64,000 bases of DNA from Odobenus rosmarus divergens. Taxonomy: Eukaryota > Chordata > Mammalia > Carnivora > Odobenidae. The notes beneath the pieces are model-generated. The model made no database searches, was not told the origin of the DNA, and saw only the letters and a program-made list of their open reading frames with translations. This document shows, one piece after another, positions 25,030 to 36,527 of this stretch. The DNA is taken from positions 507,211-571,210 of the forward strand of contig NW_004451010.1 of NCBI RefSeq assembly GCF_000321225.1, in the 5' to 3' direction. The position numbers were made by a program, and so were the translations under genes. The stretch's first letter is position 1; each line of letters starts with the position of its first letter.

Positions 25030-25165
25030 CATCTCTGGTCTCTCATCATATTTTTGAATGTCTGCCATGGGCCAGGAGCAGAACTAGGTGCCATGAATTT
25101 AATACTGGACACCCCGGGCACAGTCCTTACCTCTGTGGACATCATATGCAGAAGACATAGAGAAT
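25030..25165 (-). mobile_element. L2 3' end fragment
   Basis: 'gccatgggccaggagcagaa' then 'aggtgccatgaatttaatac' is a diverged antisense L2 3' end. Confidence 0.55.
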
Positions 25166-25691
25166 AAGAACATTTAATCAGTATAAAAACAGATATAGTA
25201 AATTATAGCTGTCATCCAGAAAGCTATACATTCCATAGGTCAAGATAAATTCATCTGAGGCTTGAGAAAGCCAGAGTACATAGTGGGAATATGCATATTA
25301 TACTGTCAACATTGGCTTTTTAAAGCTATGGGCAGAAACATACACATACCCAAGATGAAGTCAGACTACACTTGTATGAGATGAAGTCCTAGAAATACAT
25401 TGAATAACTTATGTTCTAGCTCAAACTCCATTCCACTTTGGTTTGACAAAGTCCATAACATCTTTGCACACAATAAAAGAACAATGTTTAAGTCCTCAGT
25501 TGTCATCACTCCTTAGCGTCAGGCATGCATATCCAAATTGCTATTGGATAGCATCACAGGCACCTCTACCTCAATATGTCCTATACAACAGTTCCATCAT
25601 CCTCCCCAAATTTGATCCTCTTCTTTCTATGTCCCCAATTCAGTGAATGCTACCATCAGACATTAAGGTGTTCAAGCCAATAAATGAATCA

Positions 25692-25860
25692 TCCCTCTCT
25701 CTCTGTCTGTCTAGGTCTGTGTCTCTCTCTATTGCTCTCTCTGTGTGTCTGTTTTTCTCTGTGTGTGTCTATTGCTCTCCCCGTGTTTCTTTCTGTCTCT
25801 TTGTCTCTCTCATCCTTTCCCTCCTCCTCTCACTGCTTTCTCTCTCCTCTCATCTCTCAA
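25692..25860. repeat. CT-rich low-complexity tract
   Basis: Interrupted CT, TCTG and TCTGTG units over about 170 bp. Confidence 0.85.
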
Positions 25861-26059
25861 ATCTGTTTGGCCACTCCTTTCGACCTCAGATAGCTCTGCT
25901 ATCTAGCCACTTTGCCCTACTTTAGTTTAGGTTTCATCATTTTTGTCTGAATTACTTTAATAACTTCCTAAGTAGACTCCCTATCCCCAGTGATAGCCCT
26001 CTCAAATCCATTCTCCTCTTAACATGTTCTGTCAGATGAATCTCCATTTATTCTCCCAT

Positions 26060-26180
26060 GCTGTCTCCTCTGCCAGAATGTCTTCTTTTTACTTTCCTGC
26101 CTGGAACATTCATCCTTTAAGATTCAGCTTATCATCACTTCCCTTATAAAATCCTTGACCATCTTAGCTCCCCTTGGCCA
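26060..26180 (+). mobile_element. L2-like fragment
   Basis: 'ctgtctcctctgccagaatg' and 'atcctttaagattcagctta' resemble the sense L2 3' UTR. Confidence 0.5.
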
Positions 26181-27329
26181 TTTAGCTCATCCCACCACTA
26201 GTATCATTAGGCAAAGTCAGTCATTTCCCATAACCTTGCCTACCTGACTTTATAATAATAGTTACTACAGCATATTAATTTAATTTTCAACACTGCAGAA
26301 AAAATGGCCTTTGTCGATTTTTATTGTAATAGAAAGAACCGGAGGAATTATAGTGAAACTCCTAGAAAGCATATTTGTTTTTCGTGAGATTTGTATCCAG
26401 ACTTCACAAAACCAAGAGAAGCAATTGGCTATTCTATGATCATTCTAAAAAGGGTCCCTGTAAACTACAGACAAAAATGGTAGCAAAATCACAATTGGCC
26501 ATTCATGGTTTTGAGTTTTATAGTTTGCTCGTATGCTCGGTCTCACTGCACTTTGTAACTCCAGCTTTTCACCAATCACTTCTCTCCTGAGTTCTGCTTA
26601 ATAAATGACCTATAATCATCATATTTACTTTACCAAACTTCCTCTTGACTGACCTGATTCTGGTCAGGTAAGGCCATGGTACTCTCTTTAGTTATGGCCA
26701 CGTTCTATAGAAAGCTTTCCAAACTAGCCTTTCCCTCTTGCCACTGTTCATTGTCTTAAACAGGATTCCTTTTTTTTTTCTTTTAATCAGGAAGTTGGAT
26801 CTTAAAACCATAAACACTTGCCTCAAAGAATGCAAACAAAGAAGGCTTTAACTGACCTTTCTATGAGATAAATTCATTAGCCTATGTAGGCAATCCTTAC
26901 TTCTCCTAGCCCAGAAAAACAGATGAGCCTACGGCATTCTTTCTGTAGTACACAGAGAGTACGGAGAAATAATCTGAAACAAAGAGGACAGGAGGGAAGG
27001 GGATAAAAGAGATTACACGCAGAATTCTTCGTGCATACCCTGACGTGCCCTTGGGTTGTTGCTGGTTTCTGTTTACACACTTGAAAAGCGAAATGTGGTA
27101 GGTCAGCATTCCTTCTTAGGAGGACTAGGGTAATGACAGATTGCTGAATATCAAAGTCACTTGATGTGCCTTGGCATTATATAGAGTAACAACTTCCAGT
27201 TTTCAACTCAATAAATCTATCCAAATGGTATGAATTTAGTTTGTAAAAATGGAGACCATAGTTCACTTCCACAGTGGGAATAGGTTGAAGAAAGAAATTT
27301 GTTCTCAAACTCTCTATTCCTATGGTTAT

Positions 27330-27872
27330 TTACTGTACTTGTTTCCTGACCAAAATTACTGTAAACTGGGTGGTTTAAAACACTGGGTGTTATATGCAAA
27401 CAATGAATCATGGAGCACTACATCAAAAATTAATGATGTAATGTATGATTAACGTAACATAATAAAAAATAAGTAAATAAAAACAACAACAACAAAAAGA
27501 ACAATAGAAATTTATTCTCTCATAGTTCCAGATACCAGAAATCTGAAATTGAGGTGTTAGTAGACCGTCTTCCCTCCCACAGGCTCTAGAGGAGAATCCT
27601 CCCTTTACTCTTCTGGCTTCTGGGGGCTGACAGTGCTCCTTGTGGCTACATCACTCCAGTGTCTGCCTCTGTCTTCACATGGCCCTCTCCTTTGTTGTTT
27701 GTGTGTATCTCTCTCTTTTAAGGGTACTTGTCATAGACGATTCAGGATAATGTCTTTTTAAAATCATTAACTCAATGATATCTGCAAAGACCATTTTTCC
27801 AGATGAAATCATATTCACAGGTTCTGGGGATTAAGACATAGACATCTTTTGGTGGGCCACCATTCACCCCAC
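27330..27872. mobile_element. Ancient interspersed repeat of unassigned family, interrupted
   Basis: 'ttactgtaaactgggtggtt' before, and 'aacaatagaaatttattctc' after, the L1 tail at 27379-27480, then 'ctgtcttcacatggccctct' near 27670. I recognise this as a widespread mammalian repeat but cannot name it securely. Confidence 0.55.
27379..27480 (+). mobile_element. Short carnivoran L1 3' end
   Basis: 'aatgaatcatggagcactac' and 'aatgatgtaatgtatgatta', followed by an A-rich tail with AAC units. It is nested in the unassigned repeat. Confidence 0.8.
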
Positions 27873-28095
27873 TACATTAACCTATGTGCAAAATAAAGCA
27901 CAACTTTACACTCTTTCTCGGTTATCATAATATCCAATGGATATTATGTTCTATAACATTTCAGAGAGAGAATCATAATTCCTGATGTTTAAATTGCACT
28001 TTGTAACATTTTGCTACCATTCTAAGTGATACTACCCTATTCTCTAAGTTACATGTCTCTATTTATTTTAATAATACAATCTTTTCTATTCCTAG

Positions 28096-28149
28096 GGTCA
28101 TGTGGGTTTACCAGGACCAAGAGGTGCTGCTGGACACCAAGGGCCCCCA
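28096..28149 (+). CDS. COL24A1: COL24A1 helix exon (window exon 7), 54 bp
   Basis: Encodes GHVGLPGPRGAAGHQGPP, six unbroken triplets. The acceptor is ttcctag and the donor gtatgttt. The preceding intron is 6.8 kb, and the following intron is only 109 bp. Confidence 0.93.
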
Positions 28150-28258
28150 GTATGTTTTGAAAACACTCTTTGCAATTCTGGCATTGAAAAAATTAGTGTT
28201 TATATATCTTGTTTAGTCTCTGCTTCGTACGTGATTTCTGTTTGGTTTCCTATTAAAG

Positions 28259-28312
28259 GGTGAGCCAGGTGACCAAGGTGAACAAGGACTAAAAGGAGAG
28301 AGACGATCTGAA
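28259..28312 (+). CDS. COL24A1: COL24A1 helix exon (window exon 8), 54 bp, with Arg in a Gly position
   Basis: Encodes GEPGDQGEQGLKGERRSE. Five triplets are regular. The sixth reads RSE, because codon 28304-28306 is CGA where the register demands Gly. The next exon resumes with Gly, so this is a single Gly-to-Arg change rather than a register shift. I recall Gly in human COL24A1 at this point, and one base change (GGA to CGA) would explain it. It may be a lineage substitution, a variant in the sequenced animal or a base error. The acceptor is cctattaaag, with few pyrimidines, and the donor is a near-consensus gtaagttg. Confidence 0.92.
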
Positions 28313-30534
28313 GTAAGTTGAAACTATTGAAGACAATTTGGTACTTGTGGTTTGTTTGAGAAGGCAGGAACAGGGGAGCTGCTGTTCATTGTCATTTAAA
28401 GGATCGTTCCTTTAAACACTTCCAGAGAGAGGATCACTGCAGGCCCCTGATCAGAGTGTTTGTCAATAATGGCACGAAAACATGATCATTGACTATTTCA
28501 TGTGTTTTGACTGCCATCCCAATTTCCCTTTACCAGCAGCCTTTTCTGGCTTTGTGAAAATTGCCCAAAGTTGTCCGAAACGAATGGTCTCTCCTTGGGG
28601 TTTCAAGCAAAAATACAAATAAGCCTTAAAACCAGCGTTGAAAAGTGAAAACCTATCAGTTAAACCTGTTTTGTCGTAGCAAGGATACAGGTAGAAATAG
28701 TTTGACTATGTGACACAGACTCACAATTGGTTTAAAATATTCTTTTCCACAAGACAAGCCAATTATCTGTTACCAAATAAACTACAAATGTATTAGCTAC
28801 TGAATTTAGGCATCTCTTTTCCTGCGCACTGATGTTGCCTCAACCTTACGGAAGGTTGTTGCCTTATAACTTGCTTTGTAATTTGTACCATCAGTTCATT
28901 GCTGCCTTGCTTTTCATAGCATTCTGATTTCACCTGCTATTGATTTTAAATTAAATTCTTAAGAAAACGTACCATATTTTAATAATAAATTAGGTGAGAA
29001 TGGATAAAAAGTAATCAATTTGAGACCACATTTCTCCTAATTTGTTAAGTCTTCATCCATACTTTGTGTTTCCTACTTGTGGGAGTAAGTAGTAAAATTG
29101 GGTTGAATCTGATATTACATAGGTGCTCACTCACCTACAGCCATTTTGAATAGTCTTGACATCTACCTAGTAAATCCCTGTCAGGTTCCTTAATAAATAA
29201 GAACTAATAAATAAAAAATAAAAGTATCCCATTGAAGGCAAGTCTTAACAAGAAAAAAATGCAGAGAGAAAACCTTTTCTCAAGTAATTGTCCCATTTAC
29301 TTACAATTTTTAATACCCAAATTGGAAAAAATAGTGGAAAAAGCTATGAACCTAGAACACTACTACTTCCTTATATTTGCATTAAGTGCCTAAGGATGCA
29401 AATGCGCTCCCAAGGTTTGATCCTAAAATTTCTAATCTCTTACAATCAGTACTTTCATATTCTCAGTATTTTCTTTTTCTTTTTTGACATATGTCAGGAA
29501 GAAGAAATTTTTAAAGTATTTATTAGTATCTATTAAAATTATGTCAATGAAATTTAAATATTCTCACCAGAAAACTACATATCCACCTGCCATGGTCAAC
29601 TCTCCCTGTGTATTAGAACCAAAAGATGCTGAGAAGCCATGGTTTAAATTCTGTATAATCCAAGGGAATTAGTTCTATCCTGCTTTGGGCAATGCTGGCA
29701 TACAGTTCAAGGTTACATTAAAAACCCTCTTAGAATTTAAAATAGTCATAGTTGCTACAAGAATAATCATTGACCATGTATTATTCAGTAGGGACACCTT
29801 CAGTGGTCAGGTGGATCTTGTCCAATTGTTGTCATCTTGTTTTTGCAAAGCTGCAAAGTTTTTTAGGTTTGCAAATGGCCTTTTAAAATCATCTGGACCA
29901 CCCTCTCATTTTTCAGATGAAGAAATTTGAATTTCAGAGAAAGTTACCTAAGATCACAGAATTAGTTAACAACAGAACCAACACTAGAAATTTCCTGACT
30001 CTCAATGTTATACAAAAGCCTTCTATTACTTTGAGATCTTTTATAAGTTAAGTAAAATATGATTAATCTTACTTAACCAACTAACTTATTCACTGGGCTC
30101 TCATGCATTCTCATGCATGTGTAGAGAAAAAGAGCAAATCAAAGCCGATTGCACAACCACCACATTTTCAAAGACTTTTTTAATTCAGATGTAGTGAACT
30201 GTCCTATAATGGCTTTCAAAGACTAAGACTCAAGCCAATATCTTATTTTTCTTCCAAAACAAAATTCCAGATTTTAGTGAATTGAAATTTCTTGGTTTAA
30301 AAAAAAAGAAGAAGAGAAAAAGAGTAATTATTGCCTAACTCTAAATCTATGTTTGTATTGTAAAGCTATCCTCTCTAACAAAGTTAGAACAAGCAAAGTA
30401 TTGAGGTAACTGTCTTTCAGTTTCATTTAAATAAAAAGCAAACAAGGGTTTGGACTATAATGACACATTTTAAAATGTCCATTATCAAAAGAATTGGACT
30501 ACCTTCTATCAATGTTCTACACTTTGTTGATCTT
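28313..30534. other. Intron, mostly unrecognised
   Basis: Only a MIR-like piece at 29890-30025 can be named. The first 500 bp after exon 8 are relatively GC-balanced compared with the rest. Confidence 0.55.
29890..30025 (+). mobile_element. MIR-like fragment
   Basis: 'catttttcagatgaagaaat' and the following text to 'gaaatttcctgactctcaat' match a diverged MIR-type core. Confidence 0.5.
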
Positions 30535-30718
30535 TATTTTTTTTTTAAGACTTTTATTTATTTATTATTTGACAGCGAGAGAGGGAACACAAGCAGGGGA
30601 AGTAGGAGAGGGAGAAGCAGATTTCCTGCTGAGCAGGGAGCCCAATGTGGGGCTTGATACCAGAACCCTGGGATCATGACCTGAGCCGAAGGCAGACGCT
30701 TAACGACTGAGGCGCCCC
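30535..30718 (-). mobile_element. CAN-SINE
   Basis: Reverse-oriented, with a slightly shortened head 'gactgaggcgcccc'. The target duplication tgttgatctt lies at 30525-30534 and 30719-30728. Confidence 0.93.
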
Positions 30719-30728
30719 TGTTGATCTT

Positions 30729-33189
30729 GTTATACTTTTAAAATCTTAATTGTAAGACTATGTTTTTTTTCTAGCTGGCCTACTTCCTTATAGTATGATG
30801 ATAATAACTGTAATAAAGAAATCTTTCCTGAATTGAACATCTCAAAACAGCAGAGACTATAGTTTAGTTATTTGCTAAACACTTTTTGTCTTCAATAGAC
30901 AGATTTTGCCACAATTGTCCTATTACAAGTAGCAAAAAATACTTCATAGTCATACTTTCCCTTTCATGTTATTCTATTGGGAGCTGCTTCCTGATGCCCA
31001 TCCAAGTCTGAATACCATTCTAATTTTCATGATAATAGACCCATACATGTAGATTTCAGTACACAACATTTAACTTTTCTGAAATAATCCCCAACATAAT
31101 GGTCATCCCAAAATGTAATCAATCTGTGATGATATGTGAATCTCTTTGTTTTTATTTTGTTATATGAACATTTGGAGTAAAACCCTTACTTACATGTGTA
31201 GTATGTCTGAACCATAAGACGTAAACTCAGGTATATTAAAAATAAGACTTTGTTTTTTGTGTTCTTTATAATGGAACTTAACATCTGTCCTGAGTGCCCA
31301 TCCTTCCTGGTGGTAGAAACCTAATTGGTGGAAATCTAATCAGTTGAGTGCCTTTTACTCCATCCACACAAATATCCTACATTTGATTTAGAGTTTTCCC
31401 TATTCACTCTCTTGTCAAGTTTGCAGTTACATTCTGGGTAGCCGTGGTGGGGAAGAGGAATGGAAGGTGAATTTGGTCTTTAGTCATCTATTTACAATAG
31501 TATACACTGAAATGCACATTATCCATGTATATCCCCAGTTGCTTATGATCCCACCATGTTGACATCTACCAAGGCCCTACCTTGCTGACATGTACAGCTA
31601 TTTTCTGAGTATAGAAAATGTACAAAGTCTCCTTATATAGGCCCTTACCACTATATGCTTCTGTTCTTGGCCACGTGGAAATACATTCTAATTCCTATGC
31701 CATGCTGGGTGCTTGGGGGACTCAGACTTTCTCAAGCCCACTGGCGTAGACATCTCCTACAGAAATTTCTACTCTATTGCTAACACTCAGTGTAGTTTAT
31801 GTGGGCCTCTAAATGAAGACTTTAGTCTCCCTAGCCATTGTCTCTGTGCCCAAATCCCCACACTTATCTGAGGGTATTGCTTCTACCCAAGCTAGGACTT
31901 GAGGGCAGAGTGAGGTGTAAAGGGCCCTTCTCAGAGATCCCTGTCAGGGTTGAACAGTCTTGCTTCTCTTTTACTTCTTTTCTTACTTTTCTCCAACTTG
32001 AACATCTTTATATCCCCTTAAGTAGGAAAAATTTTCTCTTATACTATTATAATTCTAAATCTGTTCTTTATGGCAAAATGCATGATTTGAATTCTTTGTC
32101 ACCTTGGTTTTTGATACTCAAATATAGGCTTTAAATATTTAAGAACCAGGCTTTTGCATTTAAAAATATATTCTTCCCAAAATATTATATCCTTCTAAAG
32201 TTATTACTCCACCATGAGTTTCAGAGGACTATTTTGAAATTCATAAGCTAAGGAAAAGTCTGTTTTGAAAATCTAAAATCTAGAACAGATCTGTCACTTT
32301 GCATAAAAACAAATACTGTAAAGGAAAAAGACACTCTGGTTAACATATTTGAATATTATCACAGTTCATATACTATTTAATTAGTGATGTTAGAGATAAC
32401 TGAAATCACAGTTTTTTCAATATTTAAAATCTTATTTGTTTATTTTATTTCCTTATTTTGTTCTAAAAGATATATTGTATTTTAGAGATCATATTATTCC
32501 AGGAATTGCATCTTCTTCAACTAAAGTCAAATCATCTACTGTTTCATTTCCTGGTTTCCTGATCCTTAGAAGGACCTTACATTAGTGACTTTTTAAGGCG
32601 AGTAAAATAGTTTTCCAAGCGGGAGGTAGAACTCTTAGTTCATATACCTCCCCACTATCAAATTCTAACAAAGTTGGATTTTTATCTCTTACAGAAAAAT
32701 ACCCTTTTTTTCTATGACTGCATATACTATTTCTTCTTGAAATGTTAAGATCATTTTCAGAGGATGTAATATGTTATGAACTTACTTACTTTGTTATTGT
32801 TGTCAGTTTGCATCTTTGGCACAATTTATCTTCAAATTTGAATAACATAACATCCCATTTTGGTGGAATTATTCTGTTTGTGAGAACTTTCGATGACTTC
32901 TGAGAAATGTGGTAATGACAATAGGCCTCTTTTTCTTATTTGTGAACTAGGTCACTCTTTTCCACATTTTTCTTTTTAAAATAATTTTAGGATATCATCA
33001 GAATAATGGCATGATTCGCAAAGGGCAAAGTTCCTAACTATCCTGGCAGACCAGTTACTGCTGAATCAATTATGATTTAAAACATCTCACACATGGAAAA
33101 ACAAAGAGTTCCGTGGGAAATAAATATCTTTTCTTTGATTCACAAGTATGTTCTTCTCCGTGCTTCCAGATAAGCACATTTTAGGCTAT
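30729..33189. other. Intron, nothing recognised
   Basis: About 2.5 kb without a repeat I can name. The open frame at 31838-32134 shows no recognisable domain. Confidence 0.5.
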
Positions 33190-33300
33190 TGATTCATGTC
33201 CCTTACTACACTGTGAGTGCCTTGAGATCAGTAACTTTGACTTTGCATCCCCAGCACATACAAAATAGTCAATAAATGTTTATGAAATTAGTGAAGCACT
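33190..33300 (+). mobile_element. L2 3' end fragment
   Basis: 'actgtgagtgccttgagatc', 'gcatccccagcacatacaaa' and 'tcaataaatgtttatgaaat' are the sense L2 end. Confidence 0.7.
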
Positions 33301-33399
33301 TAGCCACTTTCAATAGGAAGACAAAGGCCCTGTCGGACAACATGGACATTTATTAACTAATATTTAATTCCCTTTTAGAGCCAAGACTTAAATTCTCAA

Positions 33400-33565
33400 A
33401 TCCTAGAATTTGGAGCTAGATGGAAATTCATAAATTATCTGGTCAAATTCTCCCATTTTCATATGAAGAAAATGGCTCCCGGGAAGTTAAATGGAAATCT
33501 CGGTGATGTACAGCTAGCCAGGACTAGGCAGGACTGGCTGCAGCATCCCCGTCTCAGGGTTCTTT
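33400..33565 (+). mobile_element. MIR-like fragment
   Basis: 'atcctagaatttggagctag' to 'tgtacagctagccaggacta' resembles a diverged MIR-type SINE. Confidence 0.5.
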
Positions 33566-33628
33566 TCTATGCCTTCAGCTTAGTTAAGTTTATTACAATT
33601 AAGTGACAACTGTGCTTCACATTTTTAG

Positions 33629-33682
33629 GGCCCTAGGGGGAAAAAAGGAGCTCCTGGTCCTTCTGGGAAACCTGGGATTCCT
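33629..33682 (+). CDS. COL24A1: COL24A1 helix exon (window exon 9), 54 bp
   Basis: Encodes GPRGKKGAPGPSGKPGIP, six unbroken triplets with a basic start (Arg, Lys, Lys). The acceptor is catttttag and the donor gtaagtag. The preceding intron is 5.3 kb. Confidence 0.93.
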
Positions 33683-34806
33683 GTAAGTAGCAGGCCCTTT
33701 TCATCTTTCTTGTTTTTCTAAATAGAATTGGCAGCTTCAGCAAGCAGAAAAGTTTGGGGCCAATTGTGACAAGTGTTGGATAAATCAGCTTGTCTTCAAA
33801 AAAAAAAATTTAAGCTCGAGCTGGAACACAGGGAACAAAATATGACCATTAGCTCAAAACCAAGCTTGCTGTTTAAATATAAGTCTCTGCAATTGAAGGA
33901 TGCTATTTTCCAGTGTTAGGGAGCTCTCTCTGTGGACTCATCCTACTCTCTGATCCTGACTGAAAACAGGGAACTTGAAATATGACTAAATGATTGGTGA
34001 CAAAGGTCAGAGATCCTCAAGCATGAACAAAAAGCATGAGCTGGACTGTAATTGAAGGACATATCCTCTCAGTTTCCGGGCAAGTAGAACAGAAAGTCTT
34101 AGAAGAAAATGTTTTAAATCATTTCATCACAGAACAAGGATTAATTTTACCTTAGCCATCAGTTTCCTCTGGCCAAGCAAATATGTGTTGACTGGCTTAT
34201 TAGCAAAGACTTACTTCCTGCTGGGCTTCCGTAGCCAAGGGCTAGATGCCCACTTTGGGTGTCCTGCGTTGGTTCAAAAAAAGAAAAGTAAATGAACATA
34301 AATTATAAACACATTCAGATCAGAGATTCATACAGATAAAATCTACTTGCCCAAGAGTAGAAACAAAATGTTCAGACCTTTATGCAGTCATATAATTATC
34401 TAGTTCAGAGTGGCAACAAAAAGAACCATAATTTGTTTCTTGAGAAAATAACACAGCATGAGGTTTTGCTGATGGTAAAATATAGCTGTGTCGTAAACTG
34501 ACAGGTGAAGATACAGCTGACTTTTCTCCGTAGCTGGATAGAGCAGAGGCCAGCATAATGAAAAATACGAGAGAATTGCACTGAAGTTCAAAAGCTTACA
34601 CAGTACATTTTAGTTAGCTTGGCATTTCTATTTAAGGAACTTTTAAAGAAAATTAACCTGATCTGTTGAACCCAAAAAAGAATTAAGGAAACAGGAAAAT
34701 TTATCCGGGGGTGGGGTATTAAAAATATACCCAAATATACAAGTATTTGTCATTTAAACATTTGTACAGCATCTCTCTATAATCCACTTAATTTTTGACT
34801 ACCAAG
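33683..34806 (+). other. Intron between exons 9 and 10
   Basis: 1,124 bp with GT-AG ends. No repeat was recognised. Confidence 0.7.
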
Positions 34807-34914
34807 GGTCTTCCTGGCCTACCTGGGCCAAAAGGCATGCAAGGATACCAGGGAGCTGATGGCATTTCAGGAAACTCTGGAAAAGTTGGGCTACCGGGAA
34901 AACAGGGACTTCCT
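34807..34914 (+). CDS. COL24A1: COL24A1 helix exon (window exon 10), 108 bp
   Basis: Twelve unbroken triplets, opening GLPGLPGPKGMQGYQ and closing GKVGLPGKQGLP. The acceptor is gactaccaag and the donor gtgagtag. A gap-containing SINE lies about 90 bp downstream, and the following intron is the longest complete one here, at 20.8 kb. Confidence 0.93.
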
Positions 34915-35003
34915 GTGAGTAGAATGAATCTCTCTTTACTTTTCCTTTCTTATTAATAAGCATCTGTTTGCTAGACCATATATATTTGGGCTTTCTTGGT
35001 TTT

Positions 35004-35169
35004 TTTTTTTTTNNNNNNNNNNNNNNNNNNNNNNNNNNNNNNNNNNNNNNNNNNNNNNNNNNNNNNNNNNNNAGCAGGGAGCCCGATGCGGGACTCGATC
35101 CCGGGACTCCAGGATCATGACCTGAACCGAAGGCAGTTGCTTAACCAACTGAGCCACCCAGGCGCCCAT
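35004..35169 (-). mobile_element. CAN-SINE containing a sequence gap
   Basis: Poly-T at 35001-35012, then 60 N, then SINE body and the head 'gagccacccaggcgccc'. The 16-bp target duplication gggctttcttggtttt lies at 34988-35003 and 35170-35185, so the missing bases belong to the GA-rich part and tail of this SINE. Confidence 0.93.
35013..35072. other. Assembly gap, 60 N
   Basis: A run of 60 undetermined bases. Protein frames that cross it are not interpretable. Confidence 0.99.
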
Positions 35170-35185
35170 GGGCTTTCTTGGTTTT

Positions 35186-36305
35186 GATATTGGCTCAGAT
35201 TCGCCAACCCCTGCTTTAATAGTTGTTTTGGAATTGTGTTTATGACCTTCAGGGAATGTCAATGAGTATATTCTCTTGGATATTTTATATCTAACAACTC
35301 ATATGATAAATAATACATGCCATTTTTGCACATACAAAACTTATAAATAAGAACCATAAAGAAGCAAAATTTTAGGGACTACACAACCTGGCTATGTCTT
35401 GAGTTCATCAAATATCTTAAGCCACCTTTGGAATATTTAAGCATTGGCAGTAACTCAATGGAAATTCTGCAAAAATTCATTTTCCCTTTACTTTTATAGC
35501 CTCAGTATTTTATAAAAATTGTGTGAATATTTTCTCTGTGTTCATCTAGTGGTGATGCAATGATATAGCTTCTCTCTGATTTTTATGCAAATGTTTATCT
35601 TATTTATTTGATCGGAAACTTAAAAATCATATTTTGTCTTCATTTAGCCATTTCTTCTCTTTCCTTCCCTAATGTCCTCATAATCCAGGTTTTTTTAATC
35701 TAACATTGTGTTTTCACTTGAAATATTAGAATAGTAAACCGTGTACTTTCAAGAACCCTGTATATTTACCCTTTTACATTTCTGCTATTTGGATGTGGTT
35801 ATCTGTGGACCTGTTTTTCTTTTCTTAAATACTAAATCAATCCTACTTGTTTATTTAAATATAGCATGGTGCTAAACCTAAGCCCAAACCCAAACTAATA
35901 TTCTTCTTTCATTATGATGAGATATCTCATTTGAAATAGTTAATTAACTAATTAATTAATTAATTAAATTAAGAAACTATGAGCTAGACAATTCAGTTAT
36001 TTCAGAAGTAATACAGCGAGATTCTATCTGAAAAGATGAATATTTTTAAGGAGTCTAAACATGGCTTCTATTTGTTTTGGAGGCAATATGTCAGAACATC
36101 AGAGCAACAGGTTAAGACCTAGAAAACTTTGACAGCAGTCTGATATTTTTAATTAAAATAGTTATTTTATAGACTTCTGTCTGCCATCGACATCAGTCTG
36201 GTTGAAAGAGGATTTTCTTTCATTTGAGATCTCAGTCTTTAAGGACGTTTATGCACTGGACCCTCATTCTCATGCTGCTCTCCAGACTCACCATGTCCTA
36301 GTCTT
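35186..36305. other. Intron, nothing recognised but a TTAA repeat
   Basis: AT-rich, with a (TTAA)n run at 35938-35971. Confidence 0.55.
35938..35971. repeat. (TTAA)n microsatellite
   Basis: About eight TTAA/TAAT units. Confidence 0.85.
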
Positions 36306-36317
36306 AAAATGAGCTTG

Positions 36318-36513
36318 GGGGGTGCACCCAAGTGGCTCAATCGGTTAAGCATCTGCCTTCGGCTCAGGTCATGATCCCAGGGTCCTGGGATCCAGCCCCG
36401 AGTTGAGCTCTCTGCTCAGTGGGAGCCTGCTTCTCTCCCTCTGCCTGCTCTCTGTCTACTTGTGCTCTCTCTCTCTCTCTCTCTGTCAAATAAATAAATA
36501 AAATCTTTTTAAA
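36318..36513 (+). mobile_element. CAN-SINE
   Basis: Altered head 'ggtgcacccaagtggctcaa', then the usual body and a CT run. Target duplication aaaatgag(c/g)ttggg on both sides (from 36306 and 36514). Confidence 0.92.
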
Positions 36514-36527
36514 AAAATGAGGTTGGG

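Larger units (their letters stand above)
25166..27329. other. Intron with a CT-rich tract and an L2-like piece
   Basis: Apart from the CT-rich tract at 25692-25860 and the L2-like stretch at 26060-26180, nothing is recognised. Open frames on the CT tract encode only Ser/Leu-rich low-complexity sequence. Confidence 0.5.
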
